Source: JADLHS01 sp039806955
GTDB lineage: Bacteria; Verrucomicrobiota; Verrucomicrobiia; Limisphaerales; JADLHS01
DNA: 64,000 bases
Assembly: GCA_039806955.1 (NCBI GenBank)
Contig: JBDHQI010000008.1
Location: forward strand, 79,536 to 143,535
Reading direction: 5' to 3'
Shown here: one piece after another, positions 28,238 through 37,991 of the stretch
Position numbering within the stretch: the first letter of the stretch is position 1
Layout of the letters: every line of letters starts with the position of its first letter
Position numbers and translations under genes: made by a program
The notes under the pieces: model-generated
What the model was told of the DNA's origin: nothing
Databases searched by the model: none
Seen by the model: the letters and a program-made list of their open reading frames with translations, nothing else

Positions 28238-31200
28238 TTCACACTCGGTTTGCCGCCATTGGATTTGCCGCCGCCAGTTTCAGCGGAGATTTTCACCGTG
28301 CGCGACGCTTCCACGCACAGCGGACAGACCCCGATTTCCACATACACCCGGCCCTGGCCGGTGAGTTTGAACTTCGAACCTTGTTTCAGCCCGGCCATGT
28401 TGAGCTCGCCGCCCAGACTCAACATGCACAACGCATCACCGGACACCAACAACTTGCCGCGCGCGCCATAGGTCGGCCCTTCGACAAAGTAGAAAATCCC
28501 CAGGCCCATGCCGGCGTTGACGCGAAAGAAACACGTCGCCGGAATACCGAGCATCGCCTCGGACACGGGAATGTGCGCCTCCCCATAAACATACGCGCCG
28601 GTGAACGTCGGATTCGGCTGACCCAGCGCGCCCGCCGCGAACAGGTCCCACATCATGATCGGCGCGAGCGAACAGGTGCGCCCAAAGAAGATGCCGCCCT
28701 TGGCCTTGTAACTGTTGAACCGCAATCCCAACGCGGCGGACAAATAATTCTCCTCGGCCCCAAACGCCACCGCCACGGCAAGATCCGTAATCGAGAACGC
28801 CTCAAAAGAAACCTCGCCCGCCGTCTTCTGCACCGAACCAGCGAAACCGATGGGCTGCAATTTCCCCTGCGGCGTGATGGCGAACGAAAACTTGGTGTTG
28901 ATGTCCGCCCGTAAATCCGGACTCAGAAAATCGAACGGCACATTGACCGCGCCCAGGATGACTTCCGCCGCATCCATCCCCGCCACGCCGCACGGGGAAT
29001 CGTCCGCGCCGGACTGGTATTGATTGATCTCCATGAACGCGTTGAACGTGGTCTTTTCGGGAACAGACCATTGGAACTTCGCGTCCACCCGCACCTGCCG
29101 CAGGGCGTCGCCGTTGAAAATGGCGTAACCATCAATGCCCGCGCTCGCCATCGCCGGACCAAACAATCCCAGCACATTGCTAAAACCCAGGTCCAGATCC
29201 GTGAAGGCCGAGGTCAGCGCGCCCTTCACAATCTCGTTCACCTGGCCAAACGTTGAATCCAGCGCGCTGCGCAACGCGCCGTTCAAATCAAAGACGCGCT
29301 GCTTGATGGTGCTCTGCACGTTGGCGACGTAGGCCGTGGCGTAAAACTTGTCCGTCACACTGCGTCGCAGTTTTTGTTTCACGACCGTCGTGCTGGCGAG
29401 GTTAAACCGGTTGTTGGCGTTGAACGTGCCGAGGTAACTGCGAATGTTGCTGCGGATTTGCTCGTTGAGCGCGGCAAACTCACTGCTCAACGCGGCGGCC
29501 AGCAGGCTGTTGAGTTCCGTCCCGAATTGACCATTCAACGAGGTGCGCACCTGGAACAGCGCCGTGCGCAGCTCCACACAGGCATTGCGCAGCTCCGCCA
29601 ACGTCGGCGCGGCGGATTCGAGATGTGGCACGAACAACGCGTCGAGTTCCGCCGCCGCGAGATTCCCCACCACCGCGGCCAGGTTGCCGCTGACTTCGGC
29701 GGCAAGTTCCTCGACGAGGACGCGCACCAAGGTTCGCATGAGCGCCGGGTCCACCGCGCCATTGACGCCGGGTCGCAGCAACCCCTGCGGCCCGGTGAAG
29801 GTGTCGAGCGCGGCGATGGTTTGATCCAACGCACTGCCCAGTTCGGCGATTTGCGATCCCGGCCCGCCCCCGAGTTTGCTCCAAATTTGCTGCTCCACCA
29901 GCGGGAATGCTCCCGCAAAGTAGTTGGACAACGACGGCGCAGTGCCGCCGACCCAACCCGTGCCGGTCCATTGCGTCAACAGATGCGCGTGAATCTGATT
30001 CGCCAGCGAATCCAAGCTGCTGCCAAGAAATCGTTCGAAGTGTTCCTCCATGCGATCCGCCAGCAAGCCGTTCATGCGCTCCAAGCCGGTGTTTAAGGAG
30101 CCGACCACCGCGCTGCCAAGCGCGTTGCTGATGACCGTGGCCATGCCGGTCGCCTCGCCCACCGTATCCAAAACGAAGTTCGCAAGGTTCACCTGTGGCA
30201 AACCGACCTGGGCGCCGAACCGGACTTCTGCGCGTTCGGCACTGAGATAGGCGATGCGTTGTTCCATGTTGAGCACCACGAAATCGTCCTTGATCGGCGT
30301 CACCGAACGGAACGAACGGGTCGGGAAATCCCAGCGCACCGGGAAATTGAAATCAATCGCGCCGCCGAGCCATTCCTGTTTGGCGCGCGTGAAGTAAGTC
30401 GCGTTGGTGCGGTAGTTCAACAGATTCGCCGCCGTGCTGCCCGGGAAGCCGCGATTGTCGGGATCGTGATAACCGTTTTGGAAGAAGCTCTTGCTGCTCC
30501 ACGTGCCGTTGGCCAGGAAGATTTCCGCATTGCCCCAAACACCAGGATTGTCCGGATTCGCGGGCGGGCGATGCGACGCCGTTTGCAGATGCGCCGGCAA
30601 CGCCTCGAAGAACGACACTTTCACGAGGCCGGGCAGATTGATGAACCCTTTTTCCAACGCGCCCGGGCCGGGATTGGGATGCACGTAATTGGGCGCGTTG
30701 CCCAATGTGTTGAAGAACGCCCCAACCGTCGGCGTGACATAATACGTTTCATAACCACTCGCTCCCGGAGCCGCGCGGCGCGGTCCGCGAACTTTCACTT
30801 GGGACGGCGCGAGCAATCGCGAGTCAAGATTCGTCGGCCCGCCGTTGCGCGGAATGAAGTTGCCATGCGGAAACACGCCCAGTTTGCCCTGAAACGAATC
30901 GCTGACGTGCGCCATGCAGGCATCCACGCCAAGCGCGAGAAAGCCGTTGCCCGGATTGCAGAGTTGCGCCGGGTCGCGGGTGAATTCAATCGCCGAAACA
31001 TCCAGCGGCGCCTCCCAGTATTTCGCCACGATGGACTGCGGTCCGTTTTGCACGTCGGCTTTATCGAGCGCGCCGTTGCACAGGAACATCAGCCTCTCGA
31101 ACGCAATGGTGGCATCGGTGGGATACGGGAGATACAGACTGCCCTCCGTGCGGGAATCCACGTTTTCGTTCGAAAGGAACGCGAGACCGAAATTGAGGAA

Positions 31201-33714
31201 GGTGAACTGATAGCCGTTGATGAGCACAAGCTGCGGGGCGGTTTGCACCTTGTCGTGAATGCCCGAAATGCCGCTCCGGCGGACGTAATACTTCGAGCGG
31301 CCTTTCAAATCATACGGGCCGTATTGTCCGCCGCCGAGCGTGCTTTGGCCCAGCAACCCGGAGGCGGTGATGGAATTGCTCGGGCCGGCACGGAAGTTCA
31401 TGCCCGCGTAATCGGCGTGTCCCAACCAATACGAGCCGAAGTTCCCCGGCCGCTCGGTTACGTCGCCGGTGGCGGGATTCGCGCCCGACAGCAGAATGAC
31501 TCCGGGCCGCCGGTCCTGCGGGAATTCGCCCAACACATTGTTGTATTGCCCGTGCAGAAAGTGTCCCGGCCAATGCACACTGCCGCGCGCGAAGGCATCC
31601 GTTTGATGCGCGTAACTTCCGAGCGACGGAATCCAGCCCCAGCGCAACGCGAAATCCGGGGTGATGTCGCCCACACCCACCAAGCCACCATCGGTGGTGA
31701 AGCGCAGTTGCAGATTGTCCGGGTAGAGGAACGCATTGGTTGGCGAAGTCGTGCCGCATCCCGGTTCAACGCAATCCGCCGAGACCGGCACCGTGACGAA
31801 TCCCGGCGCCGCGGCAAGATTCAAGTGACTGTCTTCCGTTTGCACCCGGTCGTTGACCACGCGCATCAACCCGTTGCCGGAAAGAAATGCCGCGCGTTCG
31901 GGAAAATGCGCGACGTGAACCCAGCCCCCATTGCCGCCGAATTCAAACTCCCCCGACAATTCCGCACCGGCCTTGTAACCCGCCGTCACCACGAAATCCG
32001 TCCCCACCCCCGACACCGTGCGCCAATATGCATCGTTGGAGGGCTTGGTTTTGTAAGCGGCGGCCACGGGCGCATTGGAGAGCGCGGTGTATTGATGCTG
32101 TTGCACATGGAAGACGCTCGCAGGACTGAACGTCGGCATCTCGAATCGTCCCAGCAACCGCCGCCACGTGAGGCTGCTCACCCGCACCGTGGCGGGTTTG
32201 GTTTCCTCAGCCACCCAAAGCTGGTTGCCGCCCGGGGGCGTAACCGTGAGGTCCGCCGTCGGCAACAATTGCGAGTCCAGTTGATGCGGGCCGTTGAAGA
32301 TCATCGTACCCTCCAGCCGCCGCGCGTTGTTCGTGGTGGCCCAACCGAAGCCGGCGGGCAAAATCACTTCCAACTGTCCCGCCTTCGCCCCGGCGGCATC
32401 CAGCGTGAGTTGATTGCGAAAGAATCGCACCCCGTTCATTTCCGCGAGATCAATGCCCGGCGGCACCAGCCCGATACTCGAAGGCGAACGACAATACGCC
32501 GAGCCATCCGATCGCAGGCCGATGCTGATGGAACCCGGGCCGGCGGTGTAACCGGGAAAACCATCCAGCGTCGCGCCGTTGAGCGCGAGGCCCAGCGTGG
32601 TGTGAAGGTCCGGACTGACCACTGTTGCGCCGGTGATGGGATTGTTGGTGATCGAGCGAATGGTCGTCAGCATCGAACCGAATTCAAGTTGGCCATTGAA
32701 GTGCAGGAAGCGCAGAAAGCCAGTCGTTCCGGTGGGACCGGCCACATACGTGAACGTGGGTGGATCTTCGATATGTTCGAGGCGCACGCGGAGGCGATGC
32801 GTTTTGCCGACGGAATCCAATTGCACCCCGGGCGCGGGACGGTAGGCAATCTGCCGCGTGAACCCCACCGTGGCCGGTCGCTGCAGCAACCCGCCACTCC
32901 CGGTAAGATATGTCGGCACGGCCGGCGACGGATCGGCGTTAAAGACGCCGCTGGCCAGCGGAATGGGCGTCTCCGGCGCGCCGTTTGCGTGGAGTTCAAT
33001 CACGTATCGCACCAGTACCGTGTTGGTGGCCAGCGACACCGTGGGTTGATCGTAGCGATGCAGGGTGAAAGTAACGTCGGCAAGCAGGTTGGTTTGCGCG
33101 AGATCCGTGTTCGCGAGCCAGCGTTGCGTCAGGGAGGTCGCGGTGAACATGGGCACGACGTTCAGCGCCGTATCCGAACCCCACGGCCCGCGAAAATGAA
33201 TGAACGTGCGATTGACGGATTGGTTGGTGCCGAGGAGCGCGCCGCCGCTGGTTTGGTAAACTTCCGCCTCGACGCGATAGTTCACATAAGGATCAAGTTT
33301 GGCAGTGGGAATGAGATTCGTGTTGAAATTCAGGGTGTTCGTGCCAGGCGAGAGAAAGAGCGCCGATTGCGGTGAGGTCGTAATCGTGGTGGCCCCGCCC
33401 TGCAAGGGATGCAATTCCCCGGTGGCCTGGTTGCGCAACCGAAATCGCACGGCCATGGCCGCGCTGCTCTCCTGCCCCGCGCCAGTTTTCCCCACGATCA
33501 CCGGCATCCGCACTGGCAGCAGATGGCGGAAATAGTTCGTTTGTCCCCGGGAGGCATCCGAGTCAATGACGTAACCGGGCGCGGCGTAGTTTGTAATGAT
33601 CGGCACGCCCATCGAGTACGTGATGGCCGCGCGGGCTGAAATCGCGCCCAAGAGCATTGGCGCCAGCAACAGGCTGGGCAGGGCAATTCCTGTAAAACCT
33701 CGCTTACGACGCAT
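28234..33714 (-). CDS. giant (~1826 aa) exported protein, beta-helical-beta architecture
   Basis: First and largest gene of the run; no known family recognised. ATG 33714 gives MRRKRGFTG and a hydrophobic core LPSLLLAPMLLGA ending ARAA, a good signal peptide; a TTG 24 bases upstream is an alternative. Residues about 30-1190 are beta-rich with many Asn/Gly turns and little repetition. About 1190-1530 is a long Ala/Leu-rich helical section (LVRVLVEELAAEVSGNLAAV, and LNSLLAAALSSEFAALNEQI), possibly coiled-coil. A second beta part follows (about 1550-1800) with paired Cys, ending in a Cys-x-x-Cys (GVCPLCVEA) and a Lys/Gly-rich tail. The helical section resembles a stalk or oligomerisation region; that is inference. 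The stop overlaps the next start (ATGA). The 197-bp gap upstream to the kinase gene may hold a promoter. Confidence 0.75.
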   Translation of the reverse strand: MRRKRGFTGIALPSLLLAPMLLGAISARAAITYSMGVPIITNYAAPGYVIDSDASRGQTNYFRHLLPVRMPVIVGKTGAGQESSAAMAVRFRLRNQATGELHPLQGGATTITTSPQSALFLSPGTNTLNFNTNLIPTAKLDPYVNYRVEAEVYQTSGGALLGTNQSVNRTFIHFRGPWGSDTALNVVPMFTATSLTQRWLANTDLAQTNLLADVTFTLHRYDQPTVSLATNTVLVRYVIELHANGAPETPIPLASGVFNADPSPAVPTYLTGSGGLLQRPATVGFTRQIAYRPAPGVQLDSVGKTHRLRVRLEHIEDPPTFTYVAGPTGTTGFLRFLHFNGQLEFGSMLTTIRSITNNPITGATVVSPDLHTTLGLALNGATLDGFPGYTAGPGSISIGLRSDGSAYCRSPSSIGLVPPGIDLAEMNGVRFFRNQLTLDAAGAKAGQLEVILPAGFGWATTNNARRLEGTMIFNGPHQLDSQLLPTADLTVTPPGGNQLWVAEETKPATVRVSSLTWRRLLGRFEMPTFSPASVFHVQQHQYTALSNAPVAAAYKTKPSNDAYWRTVSGVGTDFVVTAGYKAGAELSGEFEFGGNGGWVHVAHFPERAAFLSGNGLMRVVNDRVQTEDSHLNLAAAPGFVTVPVSADCVEPGCGTTSPTNAFLYPDNLQLRFTTDGGLVGVGDITPDFALRWGWIPSLGSYAHQTDAFARGSVHWPGHFLHGQYNNVLGEFPQDRRPGVILLSGANPATGDVTERPGNFGSYWLGHADYAGMNFRAGPSNSITASGLLGQSTLGGGQYGPYDLKGRSKYYVRRSGISGIHDKVQTAPQLVLINGYQFTFLNFGLAFLSNENVDSRTEGSLYLPYPTDATIAFERLMFLCNGALDKADVQNGPQSIVAKYWEAPLDVSAIEFTRDPAQLCNPGNGFLALGVDACMAHVSDSFQGKLGVFPHGNFIPRNGGPTNLDSRLLAPSQVKVRGPRRAAPGASGYETYYVTPTVGAFFNTLGNAPNYVHPNPGPGALEKGFINLPGLVKVSFFEALPAHLQTASHRPPANPDNPGVWGNAEIFLANGTWSSKSFFQNGYHDPDNRGFPGSTAANLLNYRTNATYFTRAKQEWLGGAIDFNFPVRWDFPTRSFRSVTPIKDDFVVLNMEQRIAYLSAERAEVRFGAQVGLPQVNLANFVLDTVGEATGMATVISNALGSAVVGSLNTGLERMNGLLADRMEEHFERFLGSSLDSLANQIHAHLLTQWTGTGWVGGTAPSLSNYFAGAFPLVEQQIWSKLGGGPGSQIAELGSALDQTIAALDTFTGPQGLLRPGVNGAVDPALMRTLVRVLVEELAAEVSGNLAAVVGNLAAAELDALFVPHLESAAPTLAELRNACVELRTALFQVRTSLNGQFGTELNSLLAAALSSEFAALNEQIRSNIRSYLGTFNANNRFNLASTTVVKQKLRRSVTDKFYATAYVANVQSTIKQRVFDLNGALRSALDSTFGQVNEIVKGALTSAFTDLDLGFSNVLGLFGPAMASAGIDGYAIFNGDALRQVRVDAKFQWSVPEKTTFNAFMEINQYQSGADDSPCGVAGMDAAEVILGAVNVPFDFLSPDLRADINTKFSFAITPQGKLQPIGFAGSVQKTAGEVSFEAFSITDLAVAVAFGAEENYLSAALGLRFNSYKAKGGIFFGRTCSLAPIMMWDLFAAGALGQPNPTFTGAYVYGEAHIPVSEAMLGIPATCFFRVNAGMGLGIFYFVEGPTYGARGKLLVSGDALCMLSLGGELNMAGLKQGSKFKLTGQGRVYVEIGVCPLCVEASRTVKISAETGGGKSNGGKPSVK

Positions 33715-33911
33715 AATCACGCGGCGGATGCAGCACAAAAATCCTGCTCATGTTTTGTAAATACGGAACTTGTTGCCAGCGGTTGCAGAAAATGTAAGGC
33801 GAACCGTCCAGTCGTCTGATTCCATTTGCAGTGCGGGGACTTTGCGTGCAATGGGGCAAAAACCCGGGATTGGATACTCCCGGGCATCGGCTGGCTGAAA
33901 AACCTCCCTGC

Positions 33912-36900
33912 CTACCAATCCAGGCCCAGCTTCGCCAGCTCGGCGCGAAGTTCAGGCAGTTGCCACACGTGAATCACCCCGTGGTCTTGCGCCAGCAGGA
34001 GGGATTTCCCATCGGGATGGAAAGCAATGTCAAAAAATCTCCCCCCATCCGGTCCATCCAGCACGGCAAATGGTTTCCACGTTTCCGCTTCCAGCAAGCG
34101 CACAATGCCGCCGCGCTGGACGATGGCGAGCCACCGACCGTCGGGGGAAAATTCCGCCCTCATGCTGCGCGCGATGACGTCTTCGGCAAACTTCTGCACG
34201 GGTTGCCAATCGCCCACCCGCCGCACATGCGCGTCACGATCCAACGTCACGAGCCACCTGCCGTCTGGACTGAACTTGGGTCGGCCACGGGAATTGGGCA
34301 GGGTCTGCGGCGGCGCTTCCGGTTGCCGCGTGTCAAACAGGAGCAACCGACCGCCCCCATACGACGGGCACGCCAGCCAGCGGCCATCGGGACTGAACAC
34401 GGGCATGACCGGGAACATGTCAATCGGCAACCGCATCCACTCGGAGCCGCGTTGCAGCCATACCACGTTGTCCGTCACATCCGGCACGGCAATCGTCCCG
34501 TCACAGGATTGCGCGGGGGACGCCAGCCGACCGGCGGTGAACAATAATTCCGGCCGGCCAAACCCCGTATCACTCACCGCCACGCGGAACAGTTGATTGG
34601 ATTGCACGACGAGCAACGATCGTCCGCCGGTTTCGAACGGCCCGAGTTCCGCCCGGGGCAGATTCAATCGCGCCCCGACTTCCCACGAATTCGCGTCCCA
34701 CAGCAACACTTCGTCCGCATTCAACGAAGCCAGCCAGCGACCATCGGCGCGGAACTCGATCCGTTGATGGATGAAGGGATCCCCCGGACTGAACAACTCC
34801 CGCCGGACGGGCGACGGCGACCACTCCAGCCACAGCGGGCGGCGGTCATCCAGCAGCGAGCCGAGCCGGCGCCCGACGACGTCGAAATGCAAATGCCAGG
34901 CACCGGATCTGTCGCCCAGCAATTGCGCGCCAGTGTGCGGATGGAAGAATTTTGTGCCGTAACTCAACCGCGAAGTCACCAGCATTTCCCCCCGCGGATC
35001 AATGAGGCTCATCGTGCGACCATCGGTAATTTGATTGTAGCGATGCACCTCCCGGCCGGTCGCCGCCGCGAACGCGATCACCCGGTCCTCACCTGTCTGC
35101 AGCACCAGCCAGTCGAGCGGGTTGTCCCAAGTCACGTTCCATATCTGCGCCGGAAACCGGCGGGTCCAGCGCACCTGGCCAGTGTCAGCCGTACAAACTG
35201 CCACAGTAAAGTCCTCAAGGGTCAGCGCCAGCGCATCACCATCCGGCGACCACGCCACCGTCGTCACCGGCAACTGCTCCGGAGTGCGCCACGCACTCAC
35301 GACCCGCGGCGAATTCTGCGTGAGATCGTAAATGCGCACCCAGCCGTTCGTTTCGCCGCGACCCAAGCGCGTGCCGTCCGGACTGAACGCCGCGCCGTTG
35401 AAATGGCGATGACTTTCCGACCCCGCGCCGGACAAGACCTCCGCGCCCGTTGCCGGGCTCCACACCGACATCACGCCGCCGTGCCGCACCAGCAGATGCC
35501 GGCCATCGGCGCTGAACGCGCGCAATTCATCCGGTTTGGGCAGCGACCACGCCATCAGTTTTGCCGCATCAGCCACGCGATAAATCGCAATGGCCGCCTC
35601 GTCATCATGCCACAGGGCCACGCGCTCGAATTCGCGATCAAAGCATACGAGCATTTCGTCCGCCACCGGCGGCACATTTGTCACGATGTGGCGCAGCAAA
35701 TCCGGCCGCGCCAGGGCCGCGATGGCCTCGTGGCGGAGCGCCGCCGTCAGCCGTCCGGTTGCATCGAGCCTTCGCACCTCCACCAGATTGTCCCGCACCC
35801 GCGCCCGCCAGCCGGGCTCGTTGGCGGCCCGCAGCGCCCGTGCCTCGGAGAACAACGCGTCCGCGAGCCGGGCTTGGGCAATGTCGCGGGATTCGCGAAT
35901 CCGCAGGGAACTTCCTCCCACCACCGCGACAGTCAGCAGTAATAGCAGAACGGACGTGCCAATTGAAGTTGCCGCCATTGGCTGGCGCTGCGCCCAACGC
36001 GCGGCGCGACCAAACGGGCCGACCGGGCGGGCGTGAACGGGTTCATCCCGCAGGAAGCGCTGCAAATCCTCCGCCAATTCCCCCGCCTGGGCGTAGCGCC
36101 GGGCCGGCGACTTTTCGAGGCACTTGAGACAAACGGTTTCCAAGTCGGCCGGGATGCTGGGATTCAACCGCCGCGGCGCGACCGGATCCGAGTCCTTCAC
36201 CTGCGCGATGACGGCGGCGAGGCTCGTTCCCTGAAACGGCGGCCGCCCCGTGAGCAGTTCGTAAAGAATCGCGCCCAGCGAATAAACATCACTGCGCGCG
36301 GTGACCTCGGCGGGTTGTCCCAACGCCTGCTCCGGTGGCATATACGCGGGCGAACCGAGCACGCCGCCGGTGAGCGTTTGCGGCGCGGCATCCAGCGCTT
36401 TGGCCAGACCGAAATCCGTGACGTGCGGCTCGTCACTCGCGTCAATCAACACGTTCGACGGCTTGAGATCACGATGCAGCACCCCCTCGCCATGCGCGTA
36501 ATGAACCGCCTCAGCCATGCGCGCCAGATAACGCGCAGCCCGACTCGGCGCGAGCGGCCCATGCTGCACCACCTCCGCCAAGGTCCGCCCCTCGATAAAC
36601 GCCATCGAATAAAACGGCTGTCCATCGAGAGAACCGGTGTCGAAGACGGGCACGATATTCGGATGTCGCAACCGCGCGGCCAGAGAGGCTTCGGACTTCA
36701 TGCGCCGGCGGCCTTCCTCGCCCGCAAACAATCCACCCAGCAACACCTTGAGCGCCACAGGGCGATTCAAACTCCGTTGCCGGGCACGATAGACCACCCC
36801 CATTCCCCCGCGGGCGATTTCCTCCAAGATTTCGTAATCGGCCGTCCGCGACGCTTCACCCGCCCACCTTCCACTTTCCACCTCGGCATCCACTTGCAAC

Positions 36901-36992
36901 GCCGTCCGCAACAGGCAGGCGGGACAGAGCCCAAGGCCCGCCTCACAGCTCATCAAGCCGCCGCAATCCGTGCATGTTTTCAAGCGCGTCAC
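33912..36992 (-). CDS. Ser/Thr protein kinase with N-terminal Cys motif, one TM segment and WD40-like repeats
   Basis: Hanks-type kinase of the PknB/STK kind common in Planctomycetes and Verrucomicrobia. Residues 7-26 carry CTDC and CPAC pairs plus Cys16, a likely zinc-ribbon. The kinase domain is about 53-315: glycine loop ARGGMGVVYRA (60-70), Lys82, HRDLKPSN (173-180), DFG (193-195) and MPPEQ (218-222). All key residues are present, so activity is expected. A hydrophobic span at about 340-362 should cross the membrane, placing the C-terminal part (about 420-1026), which holds repeated FSPDGRWLA units, outside the cytoplasm as a WD40-like propeller sensor or binding domain. The sigma-factor gene lies 40 bp upstream in the same direction. 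Targets are unknown; the sigma factor and giant proteins are the obvious candidates. Confidence 0.92.
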   Translation of the reverse strand: MTRLKTCTDCGGLMSCEAGLGLCPACLLRTALQVDAEVESGRWAGEASRTADYEILEEIARGGMGVVYRARQRSLNRPVALKVLLGGLFAGEEGRRRMKSEASLAARLRHPNIVPVFDTGSLDGQPFYSMAFIEGRTLAEVVQHGPLAPSRAARYLARMAEAVHYAHGEGVLHRDLKPSNVLIDASDEPHVTDFGLAKALDAAPQTLTGGVLGSPAYMPPEQALGQPAEVTARSDVYSLGAILYELLTGRPPFQGTSLAAVIAQVKDSDPVAPRRLNPSIPADLETVCLKCLEKSPARRYAQAGELAEDLQRFLRDEPVHARPVGPFGRAARWAQRQPMAATSIGTSVLLLLLTVAVVGGSSLRIRESRDIAQARLADALFSEARALRAANEPGWRARVRDNLVEVRRLDATGRLTAALRHEAIAALARPDLLRHIVTNVPPVADEMLVCFDREFERVALWHDDEAAIAIYRVADAAKLMAWSLPKPDELRAFSADGRHLLVRHGGVMSVWSPATGAEVLSGAGSESHRHFNGAAFSPDGTRLGRGETNGWVRIYDLTQNSPRVVSAWRTPEQLPVTTVAWSPDGDALALTLEDFTVAVCTADTGQVRWTRRFPAQIWNVTWDNPLDWLVLQTGEDRVIAFAAATGREVHRYNQITDGRTMSLIDPRGEMLVTSRLSYGTKFFHPHTGAQLLGDRSGAWHLHFDVVGRRLGSLLDDRRPLWLEWSPSPVRRELFSPGDPFIHQRIEFRADGRWLASLNADEVLLWDANSWEVGARLNLPRAELGPFETGGRSLLVVQSNQLFRVAVSDTGFGRPELLFTAGRLASPAQSCDGTIAVPDVTDNVVWLQRGSEWMRLPIDMFPVMPVFSPDGRWLACPSYGGGRLLLFDTRQPEAPPQTLPNSRGRPKFSPDGRWLVTLDRDAHVRRVGDWQPVQKFAEDVIARSMRAEFSPDGRWLAIVQRGGIVRLLEAETWKPFAVLDGPDGGRFFDIAFHPDGKSLLLAQDHGVIHVWQLPELRAELAKLGLDW

Positions 36993-37032
36993 CTTCCTGT
37001 CCTACGGAATAAACGGCGGCGGGTTGCGAAAT

Positions 37033-37773
37033 TCATACGCGCCACACTTCGAGCAGGTGTTTCAATTCCGCCTCCACCTCGACTGGCGACGCAACAGTCT
37101 CGGCAATCAACTCCCGCAAAATCGCCGCCTGCCGTTGCCGCGCCCGATGCAGGTGGGACTTGAGGGTGTTGACCGGCAGTTGCAAACGCGCGGCGGATTC
37201 CGCCAGGGACGGCGCATCGGGCTCGCCGAGCTGGTCCAGCACATTGAGAATTTCCCTCCTTCCGGTGGCGGCGAACTCGCGGACCAGCCGCGCATGGGAT
37301 TCCGCGAGCAATTGCTTCACCCAGGCGCGATCGAACAACACATCCGGCGAATCGTGGTCCGCGCCCTCCAAATACCGCCCCTCGGCCGCCTCCGCCTCGA
37401 TGGAGATGGGGACAACGTCTCCACCACGCTTCTGAGCGATCCGTTTGTCCCATTCATCCGCGAGAAAATTCCGGACGCATTGCGCCAGGAAGGAACGGAA
37501 GCGCCCGCGCTCCCGTCGGGCCTGGGCCAAGCCGTCCTTTGAAAGCAGCCGCGCAAAAAACTCCTGGGTGAAATCCGCCGCCGCAGTCGGATCCTGTCCG
37601 CTGCGGCGCACCAGCGCGTACACGGAAAACCAATAAATCCGGCACAATGTTTCCAGCGCCGTCCGCCCAGCCAGTGAGTCTTCCCCGGCCGCCAGCACGA
37701 CGCTCCAGCGCGTGGTGACGAACAACCCGACGTGCGTCGCCCGCTCTGTGGTTGATTCGCTGTCTGAATGCAT
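37033..37773 (-). CDS. ECF-type RNA polymerase sigma factor
   Basis: Extracytoplasmic-function-like sigma-70 factor directing RNA polymerase to a specific promoter set. The N-terminal FVTTRWSVVLAAG is typical of the subgroup found beside Ser/Thr kinases. Region 2 shows ALETLCRIYWFSVYALVRR and DFTQEFFARLL (about 42-80) with FRSFLAQCVRNFLADEWDK as the promoter-melting part. Region 4 (about 185-225) has SLAESAARLQLPVNTLKSHLHRAR-type helix-turn-helix features. The length is 246 aa, longer than minimal ECFs because of an insert between regions 2 and 4. No anti-sigma gene is adjacent; the downstream kinase is the likely regulator, as in the family's kinase-linked groups. It is first in the minus-strand block 37773-21027, so it may control the block and itself. 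Confidence 0.9.
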   Translation of the reverse strand: MHSDSESTTERATHVGLFVTTRWSVVLAAGEDSLAGRTALETLCRIYWFSVYALVRRSGQDPTAAADFTQEFFARLLSKDGLAQARRERGRFRSFLAQCVRNFLADEWDKRIAQKRGGDVVPISIEAEAAEGRYLEGADHDSPDVLFDRAWVKQLLAESHARLVREFAATGRREILNVLDQLGEPDAPSLAESAARLQLPVNTLKSHLHRARQRQAAILRELIAETVASPVEVEAELKHLLEVWRV

Positions 37774-37991
37774 GAACCGAAGTCGCTAAGAATGTGCCCC
37801 TGTCCATCGCCCAATTCCAGCAGGATCATGCATCCTGCAACCGGGATGCACTAACCGCTCCAGGGCATTGCCAGCGAGGCATTGGCAAATTTTCATCGGG
37901 AGCGTAGGCCCCAAGCGCCAGACGGCCAGAGCCGGCGATGGGGGTGGCAATAATGCTCACGCCGGCAATGAAGTGACAGGCGTCGGAATGA
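37774..37991. other. 218-bp spacer at right edge of the inserted segment
   Basis: Lies between the sigma-factor start and the right direct repeat and should contain the sigma-factor promoter. On the minus strand an open stretch (about 37990-37830) reads like protein (AGVSIIATPIAGSGRLALGAYAPDE) without a convincing start or family; it may be a fragment of a former gene. No RNA or known motif seen. Confidence 0.35.

Larger units (their letters stand above)
20993..37991 (-). other. ~17-kb segment between direct repeats: sigma factor, kinase and giant-protein block
   Basis: The segment holds five genes, all on the minus strand: ECF sigma factor, Ser/Thr kinase with WD40-like repeats, and three giant exported proteins. 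It is bounded by the same ~127-bp sequence in direct orientation. Because each repeat joins the end of the POT gene to the end of the ceramidase-like gene, the segment most simply represents an insertion at a former convergent junction that left both genes complete. No integrase, transposase, tRNA or phage gene is visible inside. Homologous recombination, a site-specific element that has lost its recombinase, or an assembly artefact are all possible. Confidence 0.55.

Noticed and set aside
30259..33375. A 1038-codon open frame antisense to the giant 1826-aa protein gene
   Set aside because: Arg/His/Pro-rich text with no domains, no signal peptide and no ribosome-binding site; it mirrors the codon bias of the true gene on the other strand.
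20993..37991. The 17-kb block as a prophage or classical integrative conjugative element
   Set aside because: No phage structural, conjugation, integrase or partition genes; all five genes are regulatory or exported proteins.
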